Source: Niastella caeni
GTDB lineage: Bacteria; Bacteroidota; Bacteroidia; Chitinophagales; Chitinophagaceae
Length of the DNA stretch: 64,000 nt
Assembly (NCBI RefSeq): GCF_004834005.1
Contig: NZ_STFF01000002.1
Coordinates: 620,001 to 684,000, forward strand
Direction: 5' to 3'
Shown here: one piece after another, positions 16,849-25,983 of the stretch
How the letters are laid out: every line of letters starts with the position of its first letter
Numbering within the stretch: the stretch's first letter is position 1
Made by a program: the position numbers and the translations under genes
The notes under the pieces: model-generated
Told to the model about the DNA's origin: nothing
The model's database searches: none
The model's input: only the letters and a program-made list of their open reading frames with translations

Positions 16849-19245
16849 ATGATAACTAATAAGAAAACAGGCAATGAGATGAATTTTGTTTCAGTTGCCA
16901 TCAATTGGTACCTGCCATACTGGCCTTTATTCCTGATGCTGATTGTGTTTGCACTGGCAGGCGCCTGGGCTTACCTTACCTATTATGCTACGCCTGTTTA
17001 TGAAACTTACGCCACTATAATGGTTAAAGATGAAAAAAAGGGCGTGGATGAATCAGGTGTGCAGGAAGCGCTGCAAATTTATCCCATAAAGAATATTGTT
17101 GAAAATGAAATGGAAGTTATTCATTCCAGGAAACTGATGGAGAAAGTGGTGGAACAACTTCATTTATACGCCCCTGTTTTTGAAGCGCCGGATTTTAAAA
17201 AAAGAAAAATAAATGTTACTTCTGCTTATACCAGTTCTCCAATAACCATAACCGCCAGAAAACCCGATGAATTGAAGGAGACTGGTGAAGTTGATGTGCC
17301 TTTTTCTGTTAATTATTTTTCAAACAATAATGCGGGCGAGTTCAATGGTTTAATTAAGCAAAAAGTGAAGGAGGTGATCATTGACAATAATGCCTATCCA
17401 ATTAATACCTGGTGCGCTACGCCGTATGGCGAATTGAAATTTGAGAACAACAACAGGCAATCAGATACGGTTGTAGCTCCGCTGTTTTTCCGCTTGTACA
17501 AACCCAAAAACAGGGCGCCCGCCATTATCAGCAACCTCCAGGTGAAATCATCCAGTAAGCTGTCAACAACTATTAACCTTACCCTGCGCGATGAAGTGCC
17601 CGAACGGGGAGAAGATATCTTAAACAAACTACTGATTGCCTATAACCTGTTATCGATTGAAGAAAAAGAAGGAGCAGCAGCCAATACGCTCACATTTATT
17701 GAAACCCGCCTGTCAAAAGTTGAAAAGGAACTTGACTCTATAGAACGAACTGTACAGTCGTTCAGGACTGATAAAGGGATCGTGGACCTGGGCGAGCAGA
17801 GCAAACAGTATCTTGAAAATGTTGGGAGCAATGACCGGAAAATGGCTGATCTAAGTATGCAACTGGCGGCGTTGGAAGAAATGGAACGGTATGTAAAATC
17901 AAACGAAAATAAAGGAGATGTTGTGCCTGCAACACTCGGTATCTCCGATCCGGTGTTGGGTGAGCTGATGCAAAGGATGTATAACGCCAAGGTAGAATAT
18001 GAGAAGATGATGAAATCCACCGCCGAAAACAATCCTTTTGCTATTGAGGTGGCCAAAGAAATTGAACAGACCCGCCCGTTGATCCTGGAAAAACTACGAT
18101 CGCACCGGATCAATCTGGATGCCAGTAAGAAAGATCTGGCGTCTATTACCGGTAGTTATAACTCCATGTTGCGTACGATCCCTAAAAAGGAACGGGAGTT
18201 GATGAACATCAGTCGTGAACAGGGCATAAAGACCAGCATTTATAATTATTTACTGGAAAAGCGGGAGCAGACTGCGCTTGCCAGTTCATCAGCCGTTTCA
18301 GACAGCAAGATCGTTGATATGGCCAGATCTTCCCCGGACCCTGTAAGTCCCAAAAAAACGCTTGTTTACCTGGCAGTTTTAGCCTGTTCAATAGGGTTGG
18401 CCATCGGGTTGGTTTCGGCCCGCGAAATGCTGAACAAAAAGGTCTTATTCCGGTCGGAACTGGAATCACTTACCGTGACGCCCATTATTGCTGAAATTTC
18501 AGCGAACAGAAAAAAGGAATCGTTGTTAAAGACCGGTTCCAAAGTTTCTGTTGTTGCCGAACAGTTCCGGCACCTGCGCGCTGCTATTGGATTGATTGGC
18601 CGGCAAAAAGAGATCAATGTAAAAAGGATCCTGGTTACCTCCAGTATTTCATCTGAAGGAAAAACCTATATAAGCACCAGCCTGGCCAAAAGCCTGGCGT
18701 TGGCCGGAAAAAAAGTAGTGCTGGTTGACCTGGATATCCGTAAACCTAAAGCATCTTCCATATTGGGAGTGGCCCATATTGCAGGTGTAGCTGAGTTCCT
18801 CGAAGGAAAAAAACTACCTGAAGAGATCGTTGCCGATACCATGGACGAAAATTTATACGTCGTTGGGGCAGGCAGGGGAGAAGATAATTCAAGAGAACTT
18901 ATTTTAAGCGGGAGATTGAACAACCTGTTGACGTTTCTCAGCCCTCGTTTCGATTACATTATTTTAGATGCTTCTCCTATTGATCCGGTTTCTGAATCAT
19001 ATGTTTTCTCTGATTACTGCGATCTTACCCTGTTTGTTATCCGGCACGGCCGTACGCCCAAAGCAATGGTGCAAATACTTGACAGTAATAATAAATTCAG
19101 GGCATTAAAAAATCCTCATATCGTATTCAACGGCATCAGGTCGAGAGGCATTTTGAAGGGTATGTATGGTTACAGTTACGGCTATGGCTATGAAAATGTG
19201 TATCGAGAAAAGCAGCGGAGAAGATCAAAGCTGCAAAGAGTTTAG
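16849..19245 (+). CDS. Wzc-like polysaccharide co-polymerase/tyrosine autokinase
   Basis: 798 residues. A Wzz-type chain-length domain begins with a transmembrane helix (about 21-42), continues with a long periplasmic coiled-coil region (about 270-470) and closes with a second helix near 505-525 preceded by the 'PVSPKK' proline motif. The C-terminal BY-kinase domain has 'SSISSEGKTYIS' (P-loop Lys about 605), Walker A' 'VVLVDLDIRKP' and Walker B 'YIILDASPI'. The tail 'MYGYSYGYGYENVY' is the tyrosine cluster that is autophosphorylated. These proteins control export and length of capsule or exopolysaccharide. Unusually, no Wza, Wzx/Wzy or glycosyltransferase follows; the next gene is convergent. 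Confidence 0.9.
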   Translation: MITNKKTGNEMNFVSVAINWYLPYWPLFLMLIVFALAGAWAYLTYYATPVYETYATIMVKDEKKGVDESGVQEALQIYPIKNIVENEMEVIHSRKLMEKVVEQLHLYAPVFEAPDFKKRKINVTSAYTSSPITITARKPDELKETGEVDVPFSVNYFSNNNAGEFNGLIKQKVKEVIIDNNAYPINTWCATPYGELKFENNNRQSDTVVAPLFFRLYKPKNRAPAIISNLQVKSSSKLSTTINLTLRDEVPERGEDILNKLLIAYNLLSIEEKEGAAANTLTFIETRLSKVEKELDSIERTVQSFRTDKGIVDLGEQSKQYLENVGSNDRKMADLSMQLAALEEMERYVKSNENKGDVVPATLGISDPVLGELMQRMYNAKVEYEKMMKSTAENNPFAIEVAKEIEQTRPLILEKLRSHRINLDASKKDLASITGSYNSMLRTIPKKERELMNISREQGIKTSIYNYLLEKREQTALASSSAVSDSKIVDMARSSPDPVSPKKTLVYLAVLACSIGLAIGLVSAREMLNKKVLFRSELESLTVTPIIAEISANRKKESLLKTGSKVSVVAEQFRHLRAAIGLIGRQKEINVKRILVTSSISSEGKTYISTSLAKSLALAGKKVVLVDLDIRKPKASSILGVAHIAGVAEFLEGKKLPEEIVADTMDENLYVVGAGRGEDNSRELILSGRLNNLLTFLSPRFDYIILDASPIDPVSESYVFSDYCDLTLFVIRHGRTPKAMVQILDSNNKFRALKNPHIVFNGIRSRGILKGMYGYSYGYGYENVYREKQRRRSKLQRV

Positions 19246-19321
19246 GGCACTATGAAATCAAAGGTCATGATAATACAATAAAATGGTAGGTACTCGGGAA
19301 AAGGAAAAAAGTGCTCAAATA

Positions 19322-19357
19322 AAAAGGCAGTTCACGCTATCAACGGAACCGCCTTTT
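19322..19357. terminator. Bidirectional terminator between the kinase and lyase genes
   Basis: AAAAGGCAGTTC (19322-19333) pairs with GGAACCGCCTTTT (19345-19357) with one mismatch; A-runs and T-runs flank both sides, so it can stop transcription from both convergent genes. Confidence 0.8.
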
Positions 19358-19376
19358 GCCATTAATAATAGCCCTG

Positions 19377-20651
19377 CTATTTAACTATAGTGAACGTTAT
19401 TGTTTGAGAAGTACCTGCTGTACCATTTGCACCATCAGAAGTGTAAGGGGTAGCTTTTAACGTATAGATGCCCAGTGCAGGAGGGGCCCAGTTGCCATAA
19501 TAGAAATTACCGCTTCCACTATCACCATGCAATGCAAAGGGGGCCTTGTCATCTGTATAGGTTTTGCTTTGCTTACCGCTTAATTGAAACTTTACACTTC
19601 CTACATCTGAAGCAGAGGTAACTGCGCTGATGTTTACTTTAGAAAGCTTAAGCGCGTTAAGGCTTATGGTTTGCCCATTTGTTATAGTCAGTACTTCTTT
19701 TTCTGTAGCCGCGTTGATGAGCTTAAAGCTCACAACGCTCTGTGCAGCGGTTACAGGAGGTGTTGTTGTAGAAGTGCTATCTGTTGGTTTGGTTAGCAAA
19801 TTGTCGTTAGGAACAGGCACCATATCATTATAAGTGGCGAATTCGTTGCCCAGCTTTATGTCATCGAAATAAAGCACTCGCACGGTAGAGGCAGTAGTGC
19901 CGGTGCCATTCCAGTCAGATTTGTAAATGCCCAGTTTCCAGTTTGGCGCATGATAATCGCCGGTAATGCTATACATATTAGCGCCCGAACGATTCAGGAT
20001 CTTCACACCATCACGCCATAACTCAATTAATCCATCGGAACCGGCCGAGTGATTTACGTGCATTACATAGGCGCGCCATTTGTCTTTTTCAAAAACGCCC
20101 AGATCGATCCAGGTTCCGAGCACTCTTAAATAAATGCGGTCGTTTTTTACGCGCAGGCAAAGCGCCGGTGTAGCGCCGCCGCCCTGGTGCCACTGGCTGA
20201 TAACATCGTCATCAGCATCTATCTTATACTGATCGGCGGGTGCATATAAAGCATAAGCATACCAGCGGTTAAGGTTTGTTGCGTCGGGAAAACTTATTTC
20301 AGCTCTTGAACCACTCTGAACCTCTGGATCTGTATCTCTTAATTCAAAGCGGGCCGATTTGGTGCCGTTGTAAAATTTGGTAGTAGAAGCTGTAACACCA
20401 TAGGTGGTCAACGTTTGTTTTTTTACATAGGTGCCAAAGACACTTGTTCCATCTGCATTCTCCTGGTATAAAAGAGGGGCAATTGAACTGGCTGAAACTG
20501 TATTAGTAAGTGTATTGTTTGATAATATTTCAGTGGTCGGTTCCAAAACTCCTTTCTTACAGGAGTACAATGAAGCGAGTAAAAGGGATGCGGCCAATAC
20601 GCTCTGATTCTTTCTAAATAAGTTACCTGTTTTACGCATGGGTGTTTTCAT
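19377..20651 (-). CDS. Polysaccharide lyase lipoprotein (PF14099/heparin-lyase-I-like jelly roll)
   Basis: 424 residues with a lipoprotein signal ending SLYSC (Cys about 31). Residues about 75-285 form a jelly-roll domain with the features of PF14099 lyases: 'SGSRAEISFPD', 'RWYAYALYAPADQYKID', 'ISQWHQGGGATPALCLRV', 'DLGVFEKDKWRAYVMHVNHS' and 'VRVLYFDDIKLGNE'. A Ser/Thr/Pro linker leads to a C-terminal Ig-like domain (about 320-424). Such lyases cut uronic-acid polysaccharides by beta-elimination; the substrate (glucuronan, alginate or a glycosaminoglycan-like polymer) cannot be read from sequence. It is divergent from a PQQ sugar dehydrogenase with 182 bases between starts and is probably exposed on the cell surface. 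Confidence 0.8.
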   Translation of the reverse strand: MKTPMRKTGNLFRKNQSVLAASLLLASLYSCKKGVLEPTTEILSNNTLTNTVSASSIAPLLYQENADGTSVFGTYVKKQTLTTYGVTASTTKFYNGTKSARFELRDTDPEVQSGSRAEISFPDATNLNRWYAYALYAPADQYKIDADDDVISQWHQGGGATPALCLRVKNDRIYLRVLGTWIDLGVFEKDKWRAYVMHVNHSAGSDGLIELWRDGVKILNRSGANMYSITGDYHAPNWKLGIYKSDWNGTGTTASTVRVLYFDDIKLGNEFATYNDMVPVPNDNLLTKPTDSTSTTTPPVTAAQSVVSFKLINAATEKEVLTITNGQTISLNALKLSKVNISAVTSASDVGSVKFQLSGKQSKTYTDDKAPFALHGDSGSGNFYYGNWAPPALGIYTLKATPYTSDGANGTAGTSQTITFTIVK

Positions 20652-20833
20652 TTGGTTGTTGATTAATTAATGTATGCTATAAACCATTTTTTGCCGGCCT
20701 TATTTTTTGAGTAAAGAGAGAAGAACATTTTTTACGTAGTAATTCTTATCCGCGTTCCAGAATTCATCCATTGGCGTAGTATGAATCCTTAACCGTTCGT
20801 CTGAACTATTTTAACTTTTTAAATTGACGTATT

Positions 20834-22213
20834 ATGAGAATTAATCAATCAAAAAGATCCAGCCGTTCGATTCCTGCATTTACTGTACTGGGAACCGTAG
20901 TATTGTTAGGCATGCTCGTATTGCAGGGATGTCAAAAGCATCATGAACCCAACCTGAATGCAGTTGATCTGCAACTGATAGCTGAAGATTTTGTATCGCC
21001 CATACAGGTAGTTACTACGCACCATAGCGAACGCTTGTATGTAGTTGACCAGGTGGGAAAAGTATGGGTAGTTGATGGAAATGGGTACAAGCGGCCCACC
21101 CCTTTACTGGACCTAAGCAGTAAGCTGGTAACACTTAATCCGGCCTATGACGAACGTGGCTTGCTGGGCATTGCACTTCACGAGGACTTTAAAACCAATG
21201 GCCGTTTGTTTGTTTATTACCAGGCGCCGCCGCGCGCCGGCGGACCTGTTCCTGGCGCATCCTGGAATAACCTCAGCCGTATTTCTGAATTCACCGTTTC
21301 CCTGGAAACACAGCGGGCAGACATGAACTCGGAAAGAATTATTCTGGAATGGGATGATCCGCAATCCAATCACAATGGCGGAACGCTGGTTTTCGGGCTT
21401 GACGACTTCCTGTATATTTCTATTGGTGATGGTGGCCGGGCCAATGATACCGGGCCGGGACATGTTGATGACTGGTACCTTATTAATGGCGGTGGCAATG
21501 CACAAAATATTGAAGCAAATTTTTTGGGTAAGATCTTACGTATTGATGTAGATGGAGGAACCCCTTATAGCATACCAGCCAGTAATCCGTTTGTAGGTAA
21601 ACCGGGTAGAGATGAGATCTTTGCATTTGGATTTCGAAATCCTTACCGCATGTCATTCGATATGGGAGGCGAACACCAGCTAATTGTTGCTGATGCCGGC
21701 CAGGTTTTAAGAGAAGAAGTAAATGTTTTATCAAAAGGCGGTAATTATGGATGGAATATAAAAGAAGGCAAAGGGTGCTTCAGTACAGCCGACAGTTCAA
21801 AGGAATTAGCATCATGTCCTTCTGTAGATGATAGAGGCAAGGCATTCATCGATCCGGTATTGGAACTCAACAACTGGCAAAATCCCCAGGGTGGCAAAGC
21901 AACCACAATCATAGGAGGATATGTGTATCGCGGCAATGAAATTAAAAGCTGGCAGGGCAAATATGTTTTTGGTAGCTTTTCTCAAACGCCCACAACTCCC
22001 AATGGAGAACTTTTTATAGCAAGGCCTGAAGGAAGTTCGTGGTCATATGACGAAGTATCGCTAAAAAGCAATTCAGATGATATAGGTTATTACCTGAGAG
22101 GATTTGGACAGGACGATGATGGTGAAATATATGTCACCGTTTCTTCCACGCCTGGTCCCCAGGGCACTACAGGTAAGGTATTTAAATTGATTGCAACAAC
22201 CGACGAAAAATAG
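20834..22213 (+). CDS. PQQ-dependent sugar dehydrogenase lipoprotein (soluble GDH/sorbosone type)
   Basis: 459 residues, lipoprotein signal ending VLQGC (Cys about 33). The six-bladed propeller of the GSDH family is clear: 'SPIQVVTTHHSERLYVVDQ', 'DERGLLGIALHEDF', 'QSNHNGGTLVFG' with the expected catalytic His at about 180, 'GKILRIDVDGG', 'FGFRNPYRMSFD' and 'NYGWNIKEG'. It oxidises a sugar or sugar alcohol using PQQ. Unlike the gene at 6414 it has no cytochrome domain, so electrons must leave through another carrier. It stands alone between a divergent lyase and a convergent rhamnosidase; it may complement these by oxidising released monosaccharides (inference). Confidence 0.88.
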   Translation: MRINQSKRSSRSIPAFTVLGTVVLLGMLVLQGCQKHHEPNLNAVDLQLIAEDFVSPIQVVTTHHSERLYVVDQVGKVWVVDGNGYKRPTPLLDLSSKLVTLNPAYDERGLLGIALHEDFKTNGRLFVYYQAPPRAGGPVPGASWNNLSRISEFTVSLETQRADMNSERIILEWDDPQSNHNGGTLVFGLDDFLYISIGDGGRANDTGPGHVDDWYLINGGGNAQNIEANFLGKILRIDVDGGTPYSIPASNPFVGKPGRDEIFAFGFRNPYRMSFDMGGEHQLIVADAGQVLREEVNVLSKGGNYGWNIKEGKGCFSTADSSKELASCPSVDDRGKAFIDPVLELNNWQNPQGGKATTIIGGYVYRGNEIKSWQGKYVFGSFSQTPTTPNGELFIARPEGSSWSYDEVSLKSNSDDIGYYLRGFGQDDDGEIYVTVSSTPGPQGTTGKVFKLIATTDEK

Positions 22214-22282
22214 CAGCCCGGACCAAAACCACTCTGTGAAAACTGCGCGTCCCTGGTTAAGGCGGTGAGTGAATTAAGAATA

Positions 22283-25200
22283 TTATTTCCTTACCTGGAT
22301 GCTATAGTTTCCTGATTGTAATTCAAAAGCATATTTCCCTTTATGCATTCCCACGTATTTTACACCTTTGGAATGCTGCAATGCTTTATCCTGTTCCAGA
22401 ATATGATTTAGGGAAGCTGCATGCAGGTAAAGGGTGGCAGAAGAATTGGCAGGTATGGTAAAATGATACATAGTTTCTTGTTCTTTTATCTTCCAACTGC
22501 TTTCAATTGTCCCATACATAGCGTCATAATATCCTTTTGCATACCTCATTTTTTTGGTAGGATCAGGTTCCGGCATTAAAATGAAATGCCTGAATGCCGG
22601 GTTGTTCTCATCCCTGCTAATACCCAGAGAACGACTATACATCCAGGCGCCCACCGCTCCAAAAGAATAATGATTGAATGAATTCATCCGGTTATTGCCA
22701 CCAAAACCATTTATATGCGTATATGAATTTAACCGTTCCCAGATAGTTGTAGCGCCCTGCTTTACCGGGTATAACCACGATGGGTACGACGTTTGGTACA
22801 GCAATCGGTAGGCGAGATCTGTATATCCGTTTTCAGATAGCACTTCATTGATCCAGGCGGTGCCAATAAAACCGGTCATGAGTGAATAGGGTGGGCAAAC
22901 CGTACCATCATCTGCTTTGTTTTCCCGTTTAATAGTTGCCGCAAGGTTCCTGCCGGCTGCGGGCCGGTTCTCCTCATTGAACAGGTTGAATTGCAGAGGA
23001 AGCACATAGGATGTTTGCGTGTCAATAGGTTTGCCCCGGAAAATAGTTTTCCCGGTCTTACTATCCACAAAGGTTTTATTGAAAAAATATTTTCTTTCTT
23101 TACTGAGTTTGGTAAACCATTCTTCATCCTGCTTATTACCGAGGATAGATGCTATTTTGGCCATTTGTTCCAGGTCATAAATAAAGTAAGATTCCCATAG
23201 CAGCGCCTTCTCGCTTTTTTCATATTCCAGGCTTAACCAATCACCAAGGCTTGACCATACTTTCCGTTCTTTTTCATACAGTACGCCTGTTTGTGGATCA
23301 ATATCCTGAACAAGGAACCGGATGTATCTCTTCATCGCTTCATAATGTTCTGCCAGCAGGTCTTTATCGCCATACTGTTGATAGCTTTCCCACGCCACAG
23401 TGATCCCCGCGCTTCCCCACAATACGCCGCCAAAACCGCCACCGAGGGGCGCAACATCCGTAAATCGGCCGTCTTCTCTTTGCACATCTCTCATTGCCAG
23501 CATATGCCTTCTAAAAAATTGCGGAACATCTGCCAGATAAGTTGCTGTTCGGGAGAAGACCGAGATGTCTCCGCTCCAGCCCAACCGCTCATTTCTTTGC
23601 GGGCAGTCCGTTGGTATAGACATAAAATTCGCCAGGGTAGACCAGGTGATATTTTCCCAAAGTTTATTTACTTCAGGAGATGAAGTTTCATATTTTGATG
23701 ATAGCGCATGAACAGAACTTAACACTTCCCCTTTAACTGCTTCCAATGGTAAGGCCCTGGGTATGCCTGTTACCTCTACATAACGATAGCCATGATAGGT
23801 AAACCGCGGGTTTATTGTTTCATCGCCGCCCTTTGCCACGTAAATATCTTTAGACATTGCTGCACGGATATTTTCAAGCATGATCATGCCCGCATGGTCT
23901 TTGTATTCCGGCAGATCAGGATATTTCACCTCAGCAAAACGTAACATTATCATGCTGCCCGGTTTCATATCTTTCAAATTCACTTTGGGAACGCCCGCTA
24001 TATTTTGTCCCATATCATACACATATACACCGGGACGTACTTCTTTTGCAGAAATGGCTGTAATCTCTTTTACCTTCTTTACCGTCTGGCCGAACTGTCC
24101 CACCATAGCCAGGTTCCTGTAATCGTCTACCATTGGCATATTGAAAGCTTTGTTCCTTTCATCCTTGCTGATATGATTGTCTAAAGTAACTTCTACAGGT
24201 TTGCTCCAATGCGAATCGTCGAAGTTGGCAGTATTCCATCCTGCTATGAGCGGTTCTTTGGTTGCATCGTACACTTCTCCCTGAAAGAAACTGCCATACA
24301 CCACCGGCCCATTGTTATAATAGGTCCAGGTATCCGGCTCAGTTGTTATTATCTCTTCTTTTCCATCGGTATAGGTAATAACAAGTTGTGCCAGTAAGGA
24401 TTGCCTGTCTCCAAAGAAATTCCAGAATTCTCCCATATATGTACTGCCACCGCTCCACCAGCCTTCCGCCAGAATAGCGCCAATAACATTCTTTCCAGTT
24501 ATTACTTCTTTGGTAACATCGTATGTCTGGTATAAATGTGTTTTGTTGTATTGCGTTAATCCCGGATTGAAGTAATCATTTCCTATTCGTTTCCCATTGA
24601 TGTACATTTCATAAACTCCCCTGGAGGTTGCATATAAACGAGCTTTCGCTATTGGGTGGTCGCTGGTTGAAAATGGCTTACGCAGCATGGGCAATGAGTT
24701 GCGGCTGGGGTTGATCGTTACAAAGGAAGGTTCGCCTTTGCCTGTAATCTGAGAACTGGAATCCTGGGAATACAAAATATTCGAAGGGCTGCGGTAATTG
24801 CGGATTTGTATGTTTGAGAAAATAGCAGTCTGACCTGCAGGAAGGGAAAAACCAATGTCGCCAACTACCGGGTAAGCGATAAAGTCGCCACCTTGTCCCA
24901 GGGGATTAAGATTAACCCTGCCGATCGCGTTTTCTTTTTCTGTTCCATCCATATAAATGTAGGTATCGCCCAAAACCGAAGACAGGTAAATGGTATGAAC
25001 CTCGTATTTATTTTCTTTGTTTACAAGCGATGCCGGAATGGAGAAACTTTTGAACGGAATGTTCCTGGTGTCTTTTGGCGCATAGCCGCTTCTATAAACA
25101 TGTAATGTAGCAGCACCTTTTGATTGCAGGGTAGTAAGGTTCAATTCAATTAAAATAAATGAACTGTCTTTGGGGCTTTGCAGCCTGTACAGGTTTTTGT

Positions 25201-25780
25201 TTTTATCCATTAAACGGGAATCATTGGCGCCGTAAATAAAACCGGCCCTGGTAGTACCTGACAATTTATCGAGCTGCAAAGAAAAGCTGAGCTTAAAAAC
25301 AGGAAGATAGGAAGAATATAACACCATGTCCTTATTTCCGCCGCCTATCCAGCGCGCGCCATTCCAGGCTGAAAGAAGCGGATCGGTATGCAGTAGTCCG
25401 GTCTCGAACCAGGATTGCGCTGTATGTTCCTTTTGATGTTGGTCCCATACCATCACTTTCCAGGTATAACGGGTGCGCGGTTTTAATGGTAATCCCGCAT
25501 AGCGGATATTTAAGGAGATACCTTCCTGCATCTTCCCCGAATTCCATACTTCCAGGTTGGCTTCATCTATAACGGTAATTTGATAAGCTGTCTGATAAGA
25601 TCCCCGCTCCTCCGCTTTCATTTGCCAACTGAACCGGGGATGTATTACATCAATACCCAGGGGCATTTCTGTATATTCCGTTTTCAGGTGTACGATCTTA
25701 ACCGTATCGGCTTTCAGACAAAAAGGAATAACAACACACAGAAACAAAGAAAGAATTGATATAAGTTTACCTGGGCGCAT
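22283..25780 (-). CDS. Secreted alpha-L-rhamnosidase, GH78
   Basis: 1165 residues with a signal peptide (ending about residue 25). An N-terminal fibronectin-like domain ('PLGIDVIHPRFSWQM', 'PLKPRTRYTWKVMVWD') and a concanavalin-like inserted domain (about 150-340) precede the bacterial alpha-L-rhamnosidase N domain ('ATSRGVYEMYINGKRIGNDY') and an (alpha/alpha)6 catalytic domain beginning near 'TDCPQRNERLGWSGDISVFS', which carries the general-acid Asp. The C-terminal beta domain ends at the stop. It is longer than minimal GH78 enzymes because of the inserted domain. It cleaves terminal alpha-L-rhamnose from plant glycosides, pectin or arabinogalactan; periplasmic or surface. Divergent from the GH2 gene at 25984. 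Confidence 0.9.
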   Translation of the reverse strand: MRPGKLISILSLFLCVVIPFCLKADTVKIVHLKTEYTEMPLGIDVIHPRFSWQMKAEERGSYQTAYQITVIDEANLEVWNSGKMQEGISLNIRYAGLPLKPRTRYTWKVMVWDQHQKEHTAQSWFETGLLHTDPLLSAWNGARWIGGGNKDMVLYSSYLPVFKLSFSLQLDKLSGTTRAGFIYGANDSRLMDKNKNLYRLQSPKDSSFILIELNLTTLQSKGAATLHVYRSGYAPKDTRNIPFKSFSIPASLVNKENKYEVHTIYLSSVLGDTYIYMDGTEKENAIGRVNLNPLGQGGDFIAYPVVGDIGFSLPAGQTAIFSNIQIRNYRSPSNILYSQDSSSQITGKGEPSFVTINPSRNSLPMLRKPFSTSDHPIAKARLYATSRGVYEMYINGKRIGNDYFNPGLTQYNKTHLYQTYDVTKEVITGKNVIGAILAEGWWSGGSTYMGEFWNFFGDRQSLLAQLVITYTDGKEEIITTEPDTWTYYNNGPVVYGSFFQGEVYDATKEPLIAGWNTANFDDSHWSKPVEVTLDNHISKDERNKAFNMPMVDDYRNLAMVGQFGQTVKKVKEITAISAKEVRPGVYVYDMGQNIAGVPKVNLKDMKPGSMIMLRFAEVKYPDLPEYKDHAGMIMLENIRAAMSKDIYVAKGGDETINPRFTYHGYRYVEVTGIPRALPLEAVKGEVLSSVHALSSKYETSSPEVNKLWENITWSTLANFMSIPTDCPQRNERLGWSGDISVFSRTATYLADVPQFFRRHMLAMRDVQREDGRFTDVAPLGGGFGGVLWGSAGITVAWESYQQYGDKDLLAEHYEAMKRYIRFLVQDIDPQTGVLYEKERKVWSSLGDWLSLEYEKSEKALLWESYFIYDLEQMAKIASILGNKQDEEWFTKLSKERKYFFNKTFVDSKTGKTIFRGKPIDTQTSYVLPLQFNLFNEENRPAAGRNLAATIKRENKADDGTVCPPYSLMTGFIGTAWINEVLSENGYTDLAYRLLYQTSYPSWLYPVKQGATTIWERLNSYTHINGFGGNNRMNSFNHYSFGAVGAWMYSRSLGISRDENNPAFRHFILMPEPDPTKKMRYAKGYYDAMYGTIESSWKIKEQETMYHFTIPANSSATLYLHAASLNHILEQDKALQHSKGVKYVGMHKGKYAFELQSGNYSIQVRK

Positions 25781-25983
25781 ACCTGAATTAACTTTGAGAA
25801 ATTAATAATAAACATCAGCAATCAACTTTTGAACCAACTGCTCTTCACTGCTTTTGGCAAAATAAAGGGAAATAAACCAGTCAATAAAATTGTCCATCAT
25901 TTCCGTAAGTAAAGCCATTTTCATAACCTTATTTCCCCTGAACTTAGCATACAATTTTCATAAACTGACAATCAGGACTAACG

